NCBI GenBank assembly: GCA_001599295.1
Contig: BCGN01000007.1
Location: forward strand, 632,433-696,432
Length of the DNA: 64,000 bases
Reading direction: 5' to 3'
From: Sporopachydermia quercuum
Taxonomy: Eukaryota > Ascomycota > Sporopachydermiomycetes > Sporopachydermiales > Sporopachydermiaceae
Of the stretch, positions 10,240 to 21,501 are shown one piece after another. The position numbers and the translations under genes are program-made. Under the pieces are notes generated by a model. That model was not told where the DNA came from, ran no database searches, and worked only from the letters and a program-made list of their open reading frames with translations. How positions within the stretch are numbered: the first letter of the stretch is position 1; each line of letters starts with the position of its first letter.

Positions 10240-12899
10240 GGAACTTGCCAGGAACTTGCCAGATGGGATAAAATCAAATTGAATTCAAACCAGAATGACT
10301 TAGTATCTTTATTCTCTTTTGAATGATAAAGAATGTGTGTATTAAAAACTTCATAGCTCATTATTATCATAAAAGGGGTGTACATATATATATATATATA
10401 TATTTGTGCATTATGTTGCATATCGTTCTGGAGTATTGTATTTTGCTATTTATAGTAATGAGAATTGAATTTTTAATGCTACGCTTAATGATTACCCTGA
10501 ATGTAAGTTTAATTCTTGCTCTTTTCCGGGGTTATTGAGTTCTCAACCTCGAGGAATGATGCATGAACATACGCAGAACAAAATAAAAAATAAAAAAAAA
10601 ATGTATAAAACAATACAGAAAATTGCGGGGTATTCTCGAGAGTCTTATTTCTATCGGCATTCCCTTTTTGATGAAATATTGATATGCCACCGGAATCTTG
10701 TTTTAACAAGAGTATGTCGTATTATCATATAATTAGTCTATGTAAAATATAAAGGTGACTCAAAATTCGGAAGCATGTACTAAGTTGGCGGGGCCTCAGA
10801 TTTCAGTACTAACAACAGTACTGCCTACCAATAATCACATTAGACTTCAACTCAAAAACATTATAAAAAGTTCTTTCGTTAGCATCAAAGATCCCAGGTG
10901 ATAGTAAGTAATTAGACAAGATAAACAGTCAATTACAATTTGTTCGTAATTATTATATAATCTGCTTTATCACGATGAACCAATAACTTATTGTTATTTG
11001 CAGGTATCTAATCTCGTAACCTTTGATTTAAATATCTTCTCTCAAGCTAGCTAGCTAGTATGGCACCTGCAACCAAGAAGAAATGCATAAGAGAGATCAA
11101 TATGATACTTTCAGAAGAAGAATTTTATCATCTCTGTCTTTGAAATTCAAAATTTTGAAGTGCAAATGAGAAGATCTAAGTATTTAGTTTGTATAATTTG
11201 GTTAATCAAATAGGATGTGAAGGGAAAGGTTGTAGTAAAGTGGTGAGTGACATCATTTATATTCACTGCCGGAAGATGTTCTACGCATTTTAGAATGGCA
11301 ATAAATTGGATTAGGTTACCCAATTCGAAGTAGTAGTAGTTTTGTAAAAGAATAACCTCTGCCGCGTAACTTAGTCAACCAACCTCAACGACATTATGGA
11401 AGCCTTTAGGAACATCTACAATCCACTACAGACTTTCATCGATGTTTCGGATTTTGTACGTCAATGCTTCCTAGGATTTAAAGTGCGTCAGTCGTGTTTC
11501 AGAAAAGTTCCATATCTCGAGGGATTCAATGTACTGGCAACTAATTCAAGTTCTGAGATGCAGGTATTTTCTATAGCTTATTGGCCAAAGTTCTCTCACG
11601 AAATCACATTAATTAATGAGTGGTAGAAACCAATAGGAGTTTTAAAGAGAAGATTTACTTTCTTTACCAGTTATTGCCTTATTGAGTTTGTCGAGTGAGA
11701 TGTATTATTATTATTGCTTTCGAAAAAAAGATTCATACATAGTAATAATAATAGACGAGACAATCATAGGAATCGATAGCATTATATAAAAAAATATTAC
11801 AAGTAAAATAAGAAGGAAGGAAACAAACAGCAAGTAGAACCACCTGAACGAAGAGGGCATGAAAAACATAGATGAGATTTTTATTCTTGAGGAATATCAT
11901 CAACCAAGTTCATCAAACCGGTATCACGATGAGAATATGACTGACCGTTAGAAGAACATTTCTGGATGGTTTAGAATTGTTTAATGATGAATTTAGATTA
12001 GAAGTCTAGACTCAGAAGCCAAACAACTAAAGATAGAAAAAAATTGGATCAAAAATGTAATAAAGAGGCCAAGGAGTGAAAACGGCGCCCTTCGAATACT
12101 TTAAGGAACNAGATTAGAAAGAAAGAGAAATGATTTACTGGTGAGTGAAATACACCTTAGTGCAAAATATACTTTGTCCTCTAAAGTGTTCAACAAGCTC
12201 ATAATGGTAATCTCTTATAGTGATAATCTCTGGAGAGTACATAGAATAATTTAAGGCGATTAAAATGAAGTTCCACAAATTTAGGAAGGAACAGAAACGT
12301 TCACCCTTTGTTGGAGAAACAAACAAAAAACAACAAAATTATTGCTACTCAAGCAAAATTAGAACAAGCAGATAACAAAAGGAAACATAATTAATGCCAT
12401 GTTATCTCTCCATCTCTTGTGCTAACCCCGATAATTTCCTACTACCTATCAGTAAGTAATTCTCCCAGAATACCTTTATCCAATGTTCAACCTTGTTATT
12501 TGTACTATTCAAACTTTGACAACGGTAGGAATGGTGGATAATGAGACGATAAAGGAGTGATAATTACTTGGACATGGTTATATTTGCCCCATCTTGAGAG
12601 CTAAGCTACTATATCGATCAAAACAAAATCTTCTTTGATCAATTATTCTTTGGTCTGGTTTATTAGATTCAGATAATAATTCATTATTCTTTATAATGAA
12701 TTATATAATCTGTTATAATATAATACAATAAAACTTATGTATGGTAAGGTAAAATTGCAAATTCATACTGATAATAGATAGATAAGCTATATAATAATAT
12801 AAATACAATAACACTCTTTCTCAGAGAAAAGAAGCGTTACAAATAGACAACAAAGAAGCGATGATTGAAAGAATTAACAACTCTGAGTTGGGCTGATCA
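10240..12899. other. Left part of the gene desert, no supported gene
   Basis: No open frame of convincing coding character was found. Just after the ATG9 stop there is an 11-bp unit repeated in tandem (GGAACTTGCCA twice, 10241-10262) and a TA microsatellite (10384-10403). A short frame at 11060 starts MAPATKKK, reminiscent of the N-terminus of Rps25, but it does not continue as Rps25. Frames near 11396-11626 (+) and 12326-12135 (-) are short and unrecognised. Part of this stretch could be 5' sequence of the copia fossil that follows, but I could not delimit an LTR by eye. Confidence 0.4.
10384..10403. repeat. (AT)10 microsatellite
   Basis: Twenty bases of perfect alternating AT lie downstream of ATG9. 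It is likely to be polymorphic in length. Confidence 0.9.
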
Positions 12900-15200
12900 T
12901 TAGTACTTTCACAGCTCAGGTACTAATTGAAGGTGTTGCAAGTGTTTATGATTTAGATAGTTGCTATGTAGGTCGTATATGTAGGAGTAATAAGAACTAT
13001 GATTCTGTTGGGGGTGCGCGAAGGGGACACTGCTGAAGCAATATCCAATCCAACTGTAAGACATGCTTTTTGGCGAAAACAGTGAATANTACAATGAGAA
13101 GAATAGTAAGACTGCCATTGAAAGGCCATTGGAACAGTAAAATAGATCTCAGATATCCAATCTATTCAATCATCAATTGGGGAGGATTATCGTTTATGAT
13201 TTATACGCTTGTTTTGGATATGCAGAGTCTACCTGTATCCCCATAGTGTATCAGTTGAAGTATTTCGTTTCTAATTGAGAAAAAAGTCGAATCAAAAACT
13301 AGCTGAGGTAAAATGCTGGTTGGAAAACTGAATGCAAGAATTTTGAGATGAGAAAGTATGTATAATCCAAAGGGATATCACTCCAGGTTTCAATCTGTTA
13401 TTGATCGACGCTATATAAAAATTAAATCGTACTATCCAGGAAAAAGCTTACTTACTGTTTGAGTATGGACTTCCAACATAAATCTGGAGCAATTTTTTTT
13501 GAAGCAAGCGACTTTTTTTCTATAGAATCACAACACACTTAGTAAAACTAATTATCAAGTGTGACCACCAATGAAAATATCATCAATATAGAAACAAGTA
13601 TTCATAATGTTGAAGTCTTTGGTTCTTCGGTCTGTGCAGCAAAGTCTTAAAAGTGAGAAGATCCAATNATAAGGCAGATGCAATAGTCACCTAGAATCAT
13701 CTTCATTTCTACCTTAAATGTTAGGTTGGTATTCATATAGCACACAAGGAACATTTAGATTCCATAAATAATAAGTCCTGGAGCCGGGGGTTTCAGCTAT
13801 TCGGTCAATACCATGCCTAATAATAAGAGCATGTTTCAGAATTACGAACAGTGTATACTCGGAATACTCTTTTTTCCTATTTCAAATTCCACAAATTCTA
13901 CGACAACTGTAGTTAGTATCTACAGTACCAAGGAACAATCAACTATTAATGGAACTAATGACACTGGAACTCAGAACCCAACAGAGATAAAAAGAAAAAC
14001 TTCACTTCTACGAACGGAGAACCAAGAGAGGGACTTGAGGGAGGAGCAAAATCCAGGATAAGTCTGTGGAATGAGTGGGCGAACTAACAAATTCTAGAAT
14101 GTCAACTTGAATTCAATTAAATGAGATAATAAGTCTGAAAGTCTTCAAAAGAAAATAAATGAATATGGTAATTTGTTAAAACAGGCCAAACGTTGAACAT
14201 AAATAAAGATTCCCAGGCAAATGAAGTGCAACGAAATCAAAACTACTATGATTATACGAAACATAGAATGATTGCAACAAGATCAGGCAAGATAAAGAAA
14301 GCAAAAACCTTTATCCTCCATAAAAATGGAAATCCGGTTGACTCATATGAATGAAAATACTGATAAATAATTCCAACTTTCATTCAGGATTGGAGATTTC
14401 ATTCTTGATAAAAAGAAATAACTCTTAAAGTCCAAACTTATTCGGATAGTATTGCATTATAGTTAATGCTTGATACTTCTCAGCTACATACAATACAATT
14501 AGATGAATTCTGAAAAATATTCAAGCTCGCAGAAAAAAGAAATGAAAAGATGCATGTCAAAGAANCTAGAATCGATGACAAGATATGACATGACANCTTT
14601 TGATTGTTGGATTAATAAGAAAGTGGTAAGCTTGATATATACCAGGAAGCCTGAAATAACCGACTAAACATTGGCCAGCAAACTAAAAAGCTAAATTAGC
14701 ACAGTGAGTCGCTTTGAACAGAAGACAAGAATCGGTATTTACATCAACGGCAAAAACAGAAATGAAAGATTACACTACCGTTAGCGGCTACCCTAGGGGA
14801 ATTCTTCAATCGGATCTACATTTCATCTGCTTTACTGTGGTGTTGTTAACAAGCAGACATATTTCCGACGTCCACTAGTTACCTCCCAGCACTTTTGTTG
14901 CATCAAAATCTGAATCATATCGGAATTTTACAGGGATCACTATATCGATTGAAACAAATCCTAAGTTCCGAAATGAGATTATTGATGGCTTCTTTAAAGA
15001 TGGATTTTAAGAATTGATTGATTGGCTAATCATAGATTGCGCTGCGCTGTAAGGAGATCTCAAGAAGGTGAACTGCTACTGTTGTTGGCTATGCTATATT
15101 TACGTTGACGATAATGCTGTTAAGAATCCAACCACATAACAAAGTAGGCTGGTATAAATTATTGGTCTAGGATCTTTGGTCCCTTGAACACCAGAGTGAC
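12900..15200 (+). mobile_element. Decayed Ty1/copia retrotransposon pol fossil
   Basis: Translations of the + strand keep scattered landmarks of a Ty1/copia-type pol in the expected order and spacing. Near 13.05 kb is an integrase zinc-finger-like C-x2-C-x3-K block (NCKTCFLAKT). Near 13.8-14.06 kb a polar Ser/Thr/Asn-rich stretch suits the integrase-RT linker. Near 14.93-15.12 kb is a reverse-transcriptase region with SLYRLKQ, NEIIDGFFKDGF and the catalytic-type IYVDD. Copia elements keep integrase about 2 kb upstream of the RT catalytic box, as here. The element is old and dead, with many breaks. LTRs, primer-binding site and target duplications were not found, so the outer limits are approximate. 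It sits within a few kb of a tRNA gene, a common neighbourhood for this superfamily. Confidence 0.6.
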
Positions 15201-15269
15201 CAACAAGGAAAAAAGTGTTTGAAAGAGCGTAGGCCCATTCATTTTGACTCTGCTCTNCTCAATTACCGT

Positions 15270-18200
15270 TGAATACTTTTAACTATTATACACAGTGTGT
15301 TTTAAGTTATATTTACTGATATTACTGACAATACTGAACCACATCAACAGCTTGACCATAAGCATATTGAGAATCAGGTGTCTTCTCGGTACCTGGAATG
15401 GGATTTGTAGGCTTATTCTCGAAGACTTGAAATAGAGAACACCGTCTTTCAGTGACAGCATATTCTTTGAAGTGCTTATGACCAATTTGTAGTTAAACAT
15501 AGTACTTTATCGTAGTTGTAGCAATCATCAATTACAAGTGGGTACTTGTAACTGCTGAAAACAATCTTCAGGCGGTTACCTATTCCATCCACTAATGCTC
15601 AATGAGAACAATTTGTAGACTGACTATATATTTGTAAGCACCAGCAAGTTGTTTGCCCAATTTATAAGAGTTACATACATGGTTGCTGTAAACCTAGAAT
15701 CTCATTATAACTAATCGATGTATTGATCAGATCAATATTCAAAAAGCCAAGTATTTTATAATTAGTTAACGCATTTTTATCTGTAGATCGAGAACCATAA
15801 ACATACCCAGTTATAGGATTGCCGGCCGTCACTAGGAAGACCAAGTCGTGTTCTAGATTCATCTTCGTTTCATTTCATTATTTTTAATATATGTGTGACT
15901 GAAGACTTGTTCGTATCTTTAATATATATGTATGTAGACCAAGTCTGCNACGATCAGTGTACAATACAATGCATGCTCTAGAGAATCCTACGTACTAATT
16001 GCAGTTCTGGTACAACTTACACTATTATTTCTCAGTCTGATCTTCACAGATCCCTTGACTTGCCTTTCAGTGCACCACTTGATTCCATTACTATTGACCA
16101 ACTTGTCATTCGAATAGAGCATATTAAATAATTTAGTATCAGATCAAAGGGAAATTTGAACTCCATTATTAAATTTTTGTACAAATAATAAACTAAGCAG
16201 AAATAGATTTATTCATGGGCTTATAGAATCTATTTATACAAACTGCTTCTGCAGAGACAATTTGTTCTTTTTAATTTCAATAATTTCAACATTAAGAATT
16301 GTCTCAAATCTAGTGGCCGATTGAGATTTCCAACCAACATAACTAGACTTCAACTTCAAATTACCAAAGATAATTTTAGTAGTAACGGAATTCAAATACA
16401 GAGTAGAGTAAAGAACTGAAGAGCTTCCTTCGCAGTCTTGATAAATTACTCAACAGATGTTCCTTCTGAAGGACATTCATGACCTTACCCAGGTGCTTTA
16501 ACTCTGAAAGCCTAGTACGAGAGAAAAGAACAATTGACAACAAGAACAGATAATTCTTCAAGCCTCTTGATAAGGATTAGTTGTAAGCTATTGCAACTCT
16601 TTAATAATACCATGACAGTCAGAAACAGTAGCAGATTGAAGGGTACTTACTGAATCCTAAGAAGCTTTTATTAGAAACCAAAGCTATATTGACGCAATTC
16701 CCTTTTCTGCGTTTAGGCTGGTTATTTGACCAATCTCCCATTTCGTCGCATATTCATCATTTCTAAGGTTTTCAGAACCTCNTTTACCACCAATTTTAAC
16801 AGACAGAGCAATTATAGTATCATAATTCGTGGTTTGCAAGTTAGCAACACGCATTTCAGATTCCCTTATTTAGATAAAGAAATAGCCAGTTTGATGTAAG
16901 CAGTGCTTTCACTCTTAATAATCGCATATGCTTGAACAACGAGTAATCAAATTCAGATTAAATACATCCAGCCATTTTGATGGCATTCTTGGAACACAGT
17001 TGAGATTCTCTGTCCGAAAACTTATCGAAGCCCTCATTTTCGTCAAAATTCACATTATTACGGAATGGACATAAAGCTTTGAGCTCTAGTCTTGTCGAAT
17101 AAATCTCAATATCATGGAAAGTCTCGCAAGCACAGTATCTATGTATCTATGTAACGAAAGTCTGGGAACAGGTGGTAACGAAATATCTTCAAGCGATAAA
17201 ATCAGGTACTCTCCAGTTAAGAGAGTATTCCTTCCTAATGTATTTTTAGATTAATTTCCTGGAGAACCAAACCAAGCTATTAGAGCAGAAATAGATATTA
17301 GGAGTTGCCTTCCAACGGTTCAATCTTTTTGACAACTAGTACTTCCCAATTGAGAGGGGGGATCTGGTTTTCCAGGAGCCGTAGGGCTTATAAGCCTGTC
17401 GATCGGATCGGATCTTTAACAACTCTATCGGTTATTGGCAGGAGTGCCGACAAAGATTATTCTTTAAAAGGTATGATAGGAGACATAATGATCTTGTTGT
17501 AATCTCAAATGGTTCAGGTAGCTTCTTGTTGTGAGTAATATTTATTCAACTCAGACGGCGGAACACCGACCTCATAGACCAGACTGTATATTCCGATTGT
17601 NGTTGAAATAGTACTCACACGGACTTATTCAGTTGATCTATATAACTCAAACTTGAATGGAATACATCAAAAGAATGTACCAAAGTAAGAACCTCGTAGC
17701 TTCTTCCCAAACGGCACTGTTAATCCTGATGTCTCCTTCTCAAATTAAGTCCTACAATCGCTCGAAATGTACCATGATCCCAAAAATGTTCACAACACTG
17801 GAAATCTTACAACAGAGCTCTTCTCACGAAACACATGCTATTATATGTGATCTTAACAACATAATCCTGAATGATATGAGTAGAGGTTCTAATTGAATAC
17901 ATATCTAGGGGAATCACCCCACCACCTAGATAAAAATAGGTACACTTGATAAAATTAATCTAATCCAAACTCTCCCTCATCCAACTCTTGAATACCTGAT
18001 TCAACTCTGATGATCATAATAATTCATTGGTACTCAGTAATCTAACCAGAAACAGTGCCTTAATCAGTGTCACTCCTCCCTCTTTTCCAGCAAATACTAA
18101 TGAAGGACCTACAAGAATGTCGATAAAAAAATCAAAGTATTCCTCTTTATGTAAAATTCTAACTAATTTCTCTCTCGGCTCTGCTTTTACATTTAGTAAT

Positions 18201-18300
18201 TTGTTTTCAAACGAACTTTCAAAATTTATATTCAAATTATTTACTGAAACACTTACTTTGAATTTGGTGAAACAATAAACTAGTTTTAACTTTACTATTT
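15270..18300 (-). pseudogene. Unidentified decayed coding region, minus strand
   Basis: Between the copia RT fossil and the tRNA, the - strand shows a series of stop-poor stretches with protein-like composition, near 18.24-18.01, 17.8-17.55, 17.15-16.98, 16.86-16.7, 16.45-16.25 and 15.86-15.67 kb. The + strand does not show this. Sample words are NVKAEPREKLVRILHKEEYF, NFDENEGFDKFSDRESQLC and YATKWEIGQITSLNAEKG. The 15.67-15.86 kb piece (KNALTNYKILGFLNIDL, then SISY) faintly recalls the end of a copia RT, so a second, oppositely oriented element is possible. The other pieces match no family I recognise. It is broken many times and clearly not functional. Confidence 0.4.
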
Positions 18301-19461
18301 AGCACAGTCCCTCAACAGTTCACCTCCATTTCCGCTTCTACATCAATCAATTCTACTTTCCTCCCATTCGTAATCCCTTGACTCTTTTAAGTCTAAATTA
18401 ATCTACAATTATTTCTCCCTATATAAACTTGGGTCATCCCATTTTGAAGTCGTTTCGTTCTCCAACATACATATAAATTTGTTCATATAATCAGTAGCCA
18501 TTTTTCCTCTCCATACAATTTAAGTTCTCTGTGCATTCTGTGAAAGCACTAATTCTTTGTCGTCTACCACCATTTAGGTAGGACCATACGGGGGAAAGTC
18601 TAATAAACTAGTTCTGATGGAAGAATCCTAAGAGGGTTTTTGGTGTGATTCAAACTATACAAGCGAGACTGAGCCCACCTTCTCATATATGATTATGCTA
18701 CAAGTGTTGGATGTATGTCATTAAGTGATAAGACAACTCTTATATTGCATCAAGTAGTGAGTGATACACATTCACGAATCAATAGTCAGAGAATAATCCC
18801 TAACGTATCGCAAAGCTAATGTTGCGACAATTTTCCTCGCTTATATGTTTGAACATATCTTATTGTGACGAATATTATCTGGACATATCCTTAAATTCTT
18901 ATAAAATATCTTGATCTTTTGATCTTTATATTTTCATAGTATATATCATGTAGAGTAGTTATTATATAATAAACAATTTCTTAAGAAATTGAACATAATT
19001 ATAAGTATTATTTCATTTATTCCAAGTTCAGTCAGTAGTGGAGGGGAAACATTCGTCAAGTCAGTCTTGTCCCTTAGCCCATAAGCATCCCACCAGACAA
19101 ACAGTGACCGGACAAGCAACCTGACAAGTGCATGAAAAACAATTAGAAGCATCATTGAGTGCAGAGGCACCTTCGTCTCTGTAACAACCAGCTATGCATT
19201 ACTTATTACTAAACCACGTGACCTTTCACGTGACACATTGGCATTTCACATCTATTTATATTTCTATTTGTACCTTTTATATATATATACTAATTTCTTC
19301 GCTGATTATTTACTCTCATTCTTCTCTTTCTAATTAATAAGAAAAGGAAGGAGAAGAAGGAAAAAGAGTAAGAATTCTAATACAATTCTTCAATTTTTCT
19401 TAAAATTCATTTTATTTTACTGAATGATGTATGATCAGACAGTAACACATCTCTCCAGCTG
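18301..19461. other. Right part of the desert, upstream of tRNA-Arg
   Basis: No coding region is supported. It contains a pair of CACGTG boxes (19215-19232) and AT-rich sequence, with a short TA run about 180 bp upstream of the tRNA. Position next to a tRNA makes this a candidate for retroelement scars, but I found no clear paired LTR ends. Confidence 0.4.
19215..19232. promoter_or_regulatory. Pair of CACGTG E-boxes
   Basis: Two CACGTG palindromes, at 19215-19220 and 19227-19232, have starts spaced 12 bp apart, close to one helical turn. The second lies within TTTCACGTGAC, the form bound by Cbf1-type bHLH factors. No protein gene begins nearby. The sites could belong to a former promoter or LTR in the desert. 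Confidence 0.4.
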
Positions 19462-19562
19462 TTCCTCGTGGCCCAATGGCAAGGCGTTCGCCTACGATTT
19501 CTTCTTGAACGTTAACTATATAGTCACAGCGAAAGATTCCAGGTTCGATCCCTGGCGGGGAA
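19462..19562 (+). tRNA. tRNA-Arg(ACG) with a 30-nt intron
   Basis: The acceptor stem TTCCTCG pairs with CGGGGAA (one T-G pair). The D arm contains GCCCAATGGCAAGGC. The anticodon stem TTCGC (19487-19491) pairs with GCGAA (19529-19533). The loop reads C-T-ACG-A then the intron (19498-19527) and A. The T arm is CCAGG-TTCGATC-CCTGG. Apart from the intron and anticodon stem the sequence closely resembles S. cerevisiae tRNA-Arg(ACG), which has no intron. The intron follows position 37, the canonical place for cleavage by the SEN endonuclease. A34 would be deaminated to inosine to read CGU, CGC and CGA. Confidence 0.96.
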
Positions 19563-19578
19563 GTGTTATTTCTTTCTC

Positions 19579-19584
19579 TTTTTT
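19579..19584 (+). terminator. RNA polymerase III T-run terminator
   Basis: Six consecutive T residues lie 17 bases past the tRNA 3' end, preceded by a T-rich stretch. This fits pol III termination for the tRNA-Arg gene. Confidence 0.8.
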
Positions 19585-19911
19585 ATTACATCATTAAACA
19601 TATTTGTTGGAACCCATTTCATTTTTTTATTTACTACGAAGGCCTCTCAATATGATAAGATGGTATTTAAATGGAAAGAGACATATTCAATTTTCTTACA
19701 TCCTTTTGAAAATCATTGATTAGTTAGAAATAATTGTTAACATGGTACTGATAGTATAAAAGTTGATCCATATGTTCGTGTTTGTGTGCATGGAGGACTA
19801 GCCGTCTGTGACTGCAATATTAGTTCCGTGTTATAGAGCTCTTTCTGTTCTTTTTATATCTATTGCTATCCTATGTGATTTAGGTCTATTGCACATAATA
19901 TTTTGTATTGC
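19585..19911. other. Gap between tRNA-Arg and the POL4 stop
   Basis: AT-rich with no gene seen. A TGTTGGAAC at about 19612 recalls the start of Ty1-type LTRs, but no matching end or second copy was found. Confidence 0.4.
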
Positions 19912-21501
19912 TTAGCTATTGCGTTCTTCAGGCGTTTTATAGTCGAGTTTAAGAATTTGAAATATTCTACGCTCGCTTTCGCTCTCAACGAGTTGTAAGT
20001 TTACCGGTGTATGGTTTTTTGGACTATCAGCATCTAAATATCGAAAAAGCCCCTTATTGTTGAGATGATATCCTTTTTTGTGGGCCTCTAAACGCATTTG
20101 CCGATTGAATATGTCATCACCTGTGAAATATATGAACGCGGCACCACGCTCTTCCCATGGTACCAATAGAAAATCAATCCGCCTACACTTATTAGATTCA
20201 GGTAGGGATGCACCACCACTCCATTTACTACTCTCGTGGAAAAAGGTTGTCAAAGAACATTTGATATAATTCTTACTCTTCAGATTTTTCAACAGTTCAG
20301 ACAAAAACAATTGTAGGTATGGCAGATCTTCGTTCTCTTTGGTGAATATGAAATCTACGTCTCCACAGTCAGATTTTCCTCTTCTATAACTACCCATTAG
20401 ATAGCATTTCACAGAACTATCAACTTCTTTAGCGACTCTCTCCACGAATTTAAAATGGGTTTCAACTTCGGTTCTTGACATTCGTTCGTTCCAATCATCA
20501 TAATATTTAATGCCATATTTTTGTACTTCTGTTAAATCTTCCTTCTTGCATAAGTCATCTAAGGATCTATAACCCTCTCTGTACCATGCCTGTGCTGTTG
20601 CATTCCCAACGCCATAGATTTTCTCAAAAATGTCAATTACTTCTAGCCTGTCATCAGATTGAGCTATCTTCAAAACTTTCGAATCATTAGTTTTGACTAC
20701 TTCTTCTAGTTTTGCTGCTAAACTTTCACCCATCCCCTTCAAGGAAGCAGCTTCTTTAGCACTTGCTATCATTTTCTGTTCCTTTTTTAGCGACGATATC
20801 GCTCTCCTATATGCAAGGGCCTTCCACTTTTCACCTCTATTTTCTTCATATTTCATCATCGACGTAAATACATCAATTACTCTTTGATTAGGTGATCTTA
20901 CCTCTTTGTCTCCTTTAATATTAGAAGTCTGTTCTGAATCAATATGACGCCTATTCTTATTCGTTGTCTCTATTTCTTCTTGTGTGATAGATTGATCCGT
21001 GTTTAATTTCCTTTTTTTCTCGTTGGTTAATTCTTGGGGATCATCTGAGTCTATTTCTATCACTGAATCTCGTTTCGGCTCCGCAAGCTTATTGTTATCC
21101 AAACCCTTATCATTGAATTCTATATCGTATAGATAGTTGTCTATTGTTATTGCTGACTGAAGTTTCATAGTTTCAATAGCCCATTCGACTCTGGTCACTC
21201 TTATTTCGTTCGTTTCAATGCTTCTTGTCAGCTTCTCCATATTCTTTGCAGTTAAGCATATCTTCTGTATATAATCTGACACCGCTTTGGTGCTCTTCAG
21301 CTTTGGGGTTTGATCATCCAAAACAAGTATGTGAGTTACTTGCATTGTTAATCTTTCAGCCACCTTAGCTCCCGCATTGGTGAGTACTTTTTGTCGAAAT
21401 TTGTAAGAAGGAGCATTCGATTTTGGTATTAAAACTAGTAGGCTTTATGTTAGTAAAAGTTATACGGAGACAATATAGTTACAAACTTACAGAAGCAACA
21501 T
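19912..21501 (-). CDS. POL4: DNA polymerase IV (family X), two exons with an 11-nt first exon
   Basis: Pol4 fills gaps in non-homologous end joining and base excision repair. The large exon spans 21442-19912. Extending it upstream restores a BRCT start (PSYKFRQKVLTNAGAKV then VTHILVLDD) to an acceptor AAG (21445-21443) preceded by TACTAAC. An 11-nt exon 1 (21501-21491, ATGTTGCTTCT) followed by GTAAGT restores frame, giving 513 aa; the intron is 21443-21490 (48 nt). Domains are an N-terminal BRCT (to about 110), helix-hairpin-helix motifs (LKGMGESLAAKLEEV and IYGVGNATAQAWY), and the polymerase core GSYRRGKSDCGDVDF with Asp365 and Asp367, then RRIDFLLVPW with Asp427. FTGDDIFNRQMR matches the family X FTGS..FNR motif. 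All three catalytic aspartates are present. S. cerevisiae Pol4 has 582 aa. The main exon is certain and the tiny first exon is likely. Confidence 0.9.

Noticed and set aside
11060-11145. Rps25-like start MAPATKKK
   Set aside because: The frame ends after 27 codons and no further Rps25 sequence was found downstream, so eight matching residues are not enough.
19215-19340. Point centromere (CDEI-like TCACGTG followed by AT-rich DNA)
   Set aside because: No CDEIII-like TTTCCGAA motif occurs at the expected distance after the AT-rich part.
19612-19742. Solo LTR starting TGTTGGAAC next to the tRNA and ending TGTTAACA
   Set aside because: Only the first bases resemble a Ty1-type LTR. There is no second copy, target duplication or internal support.
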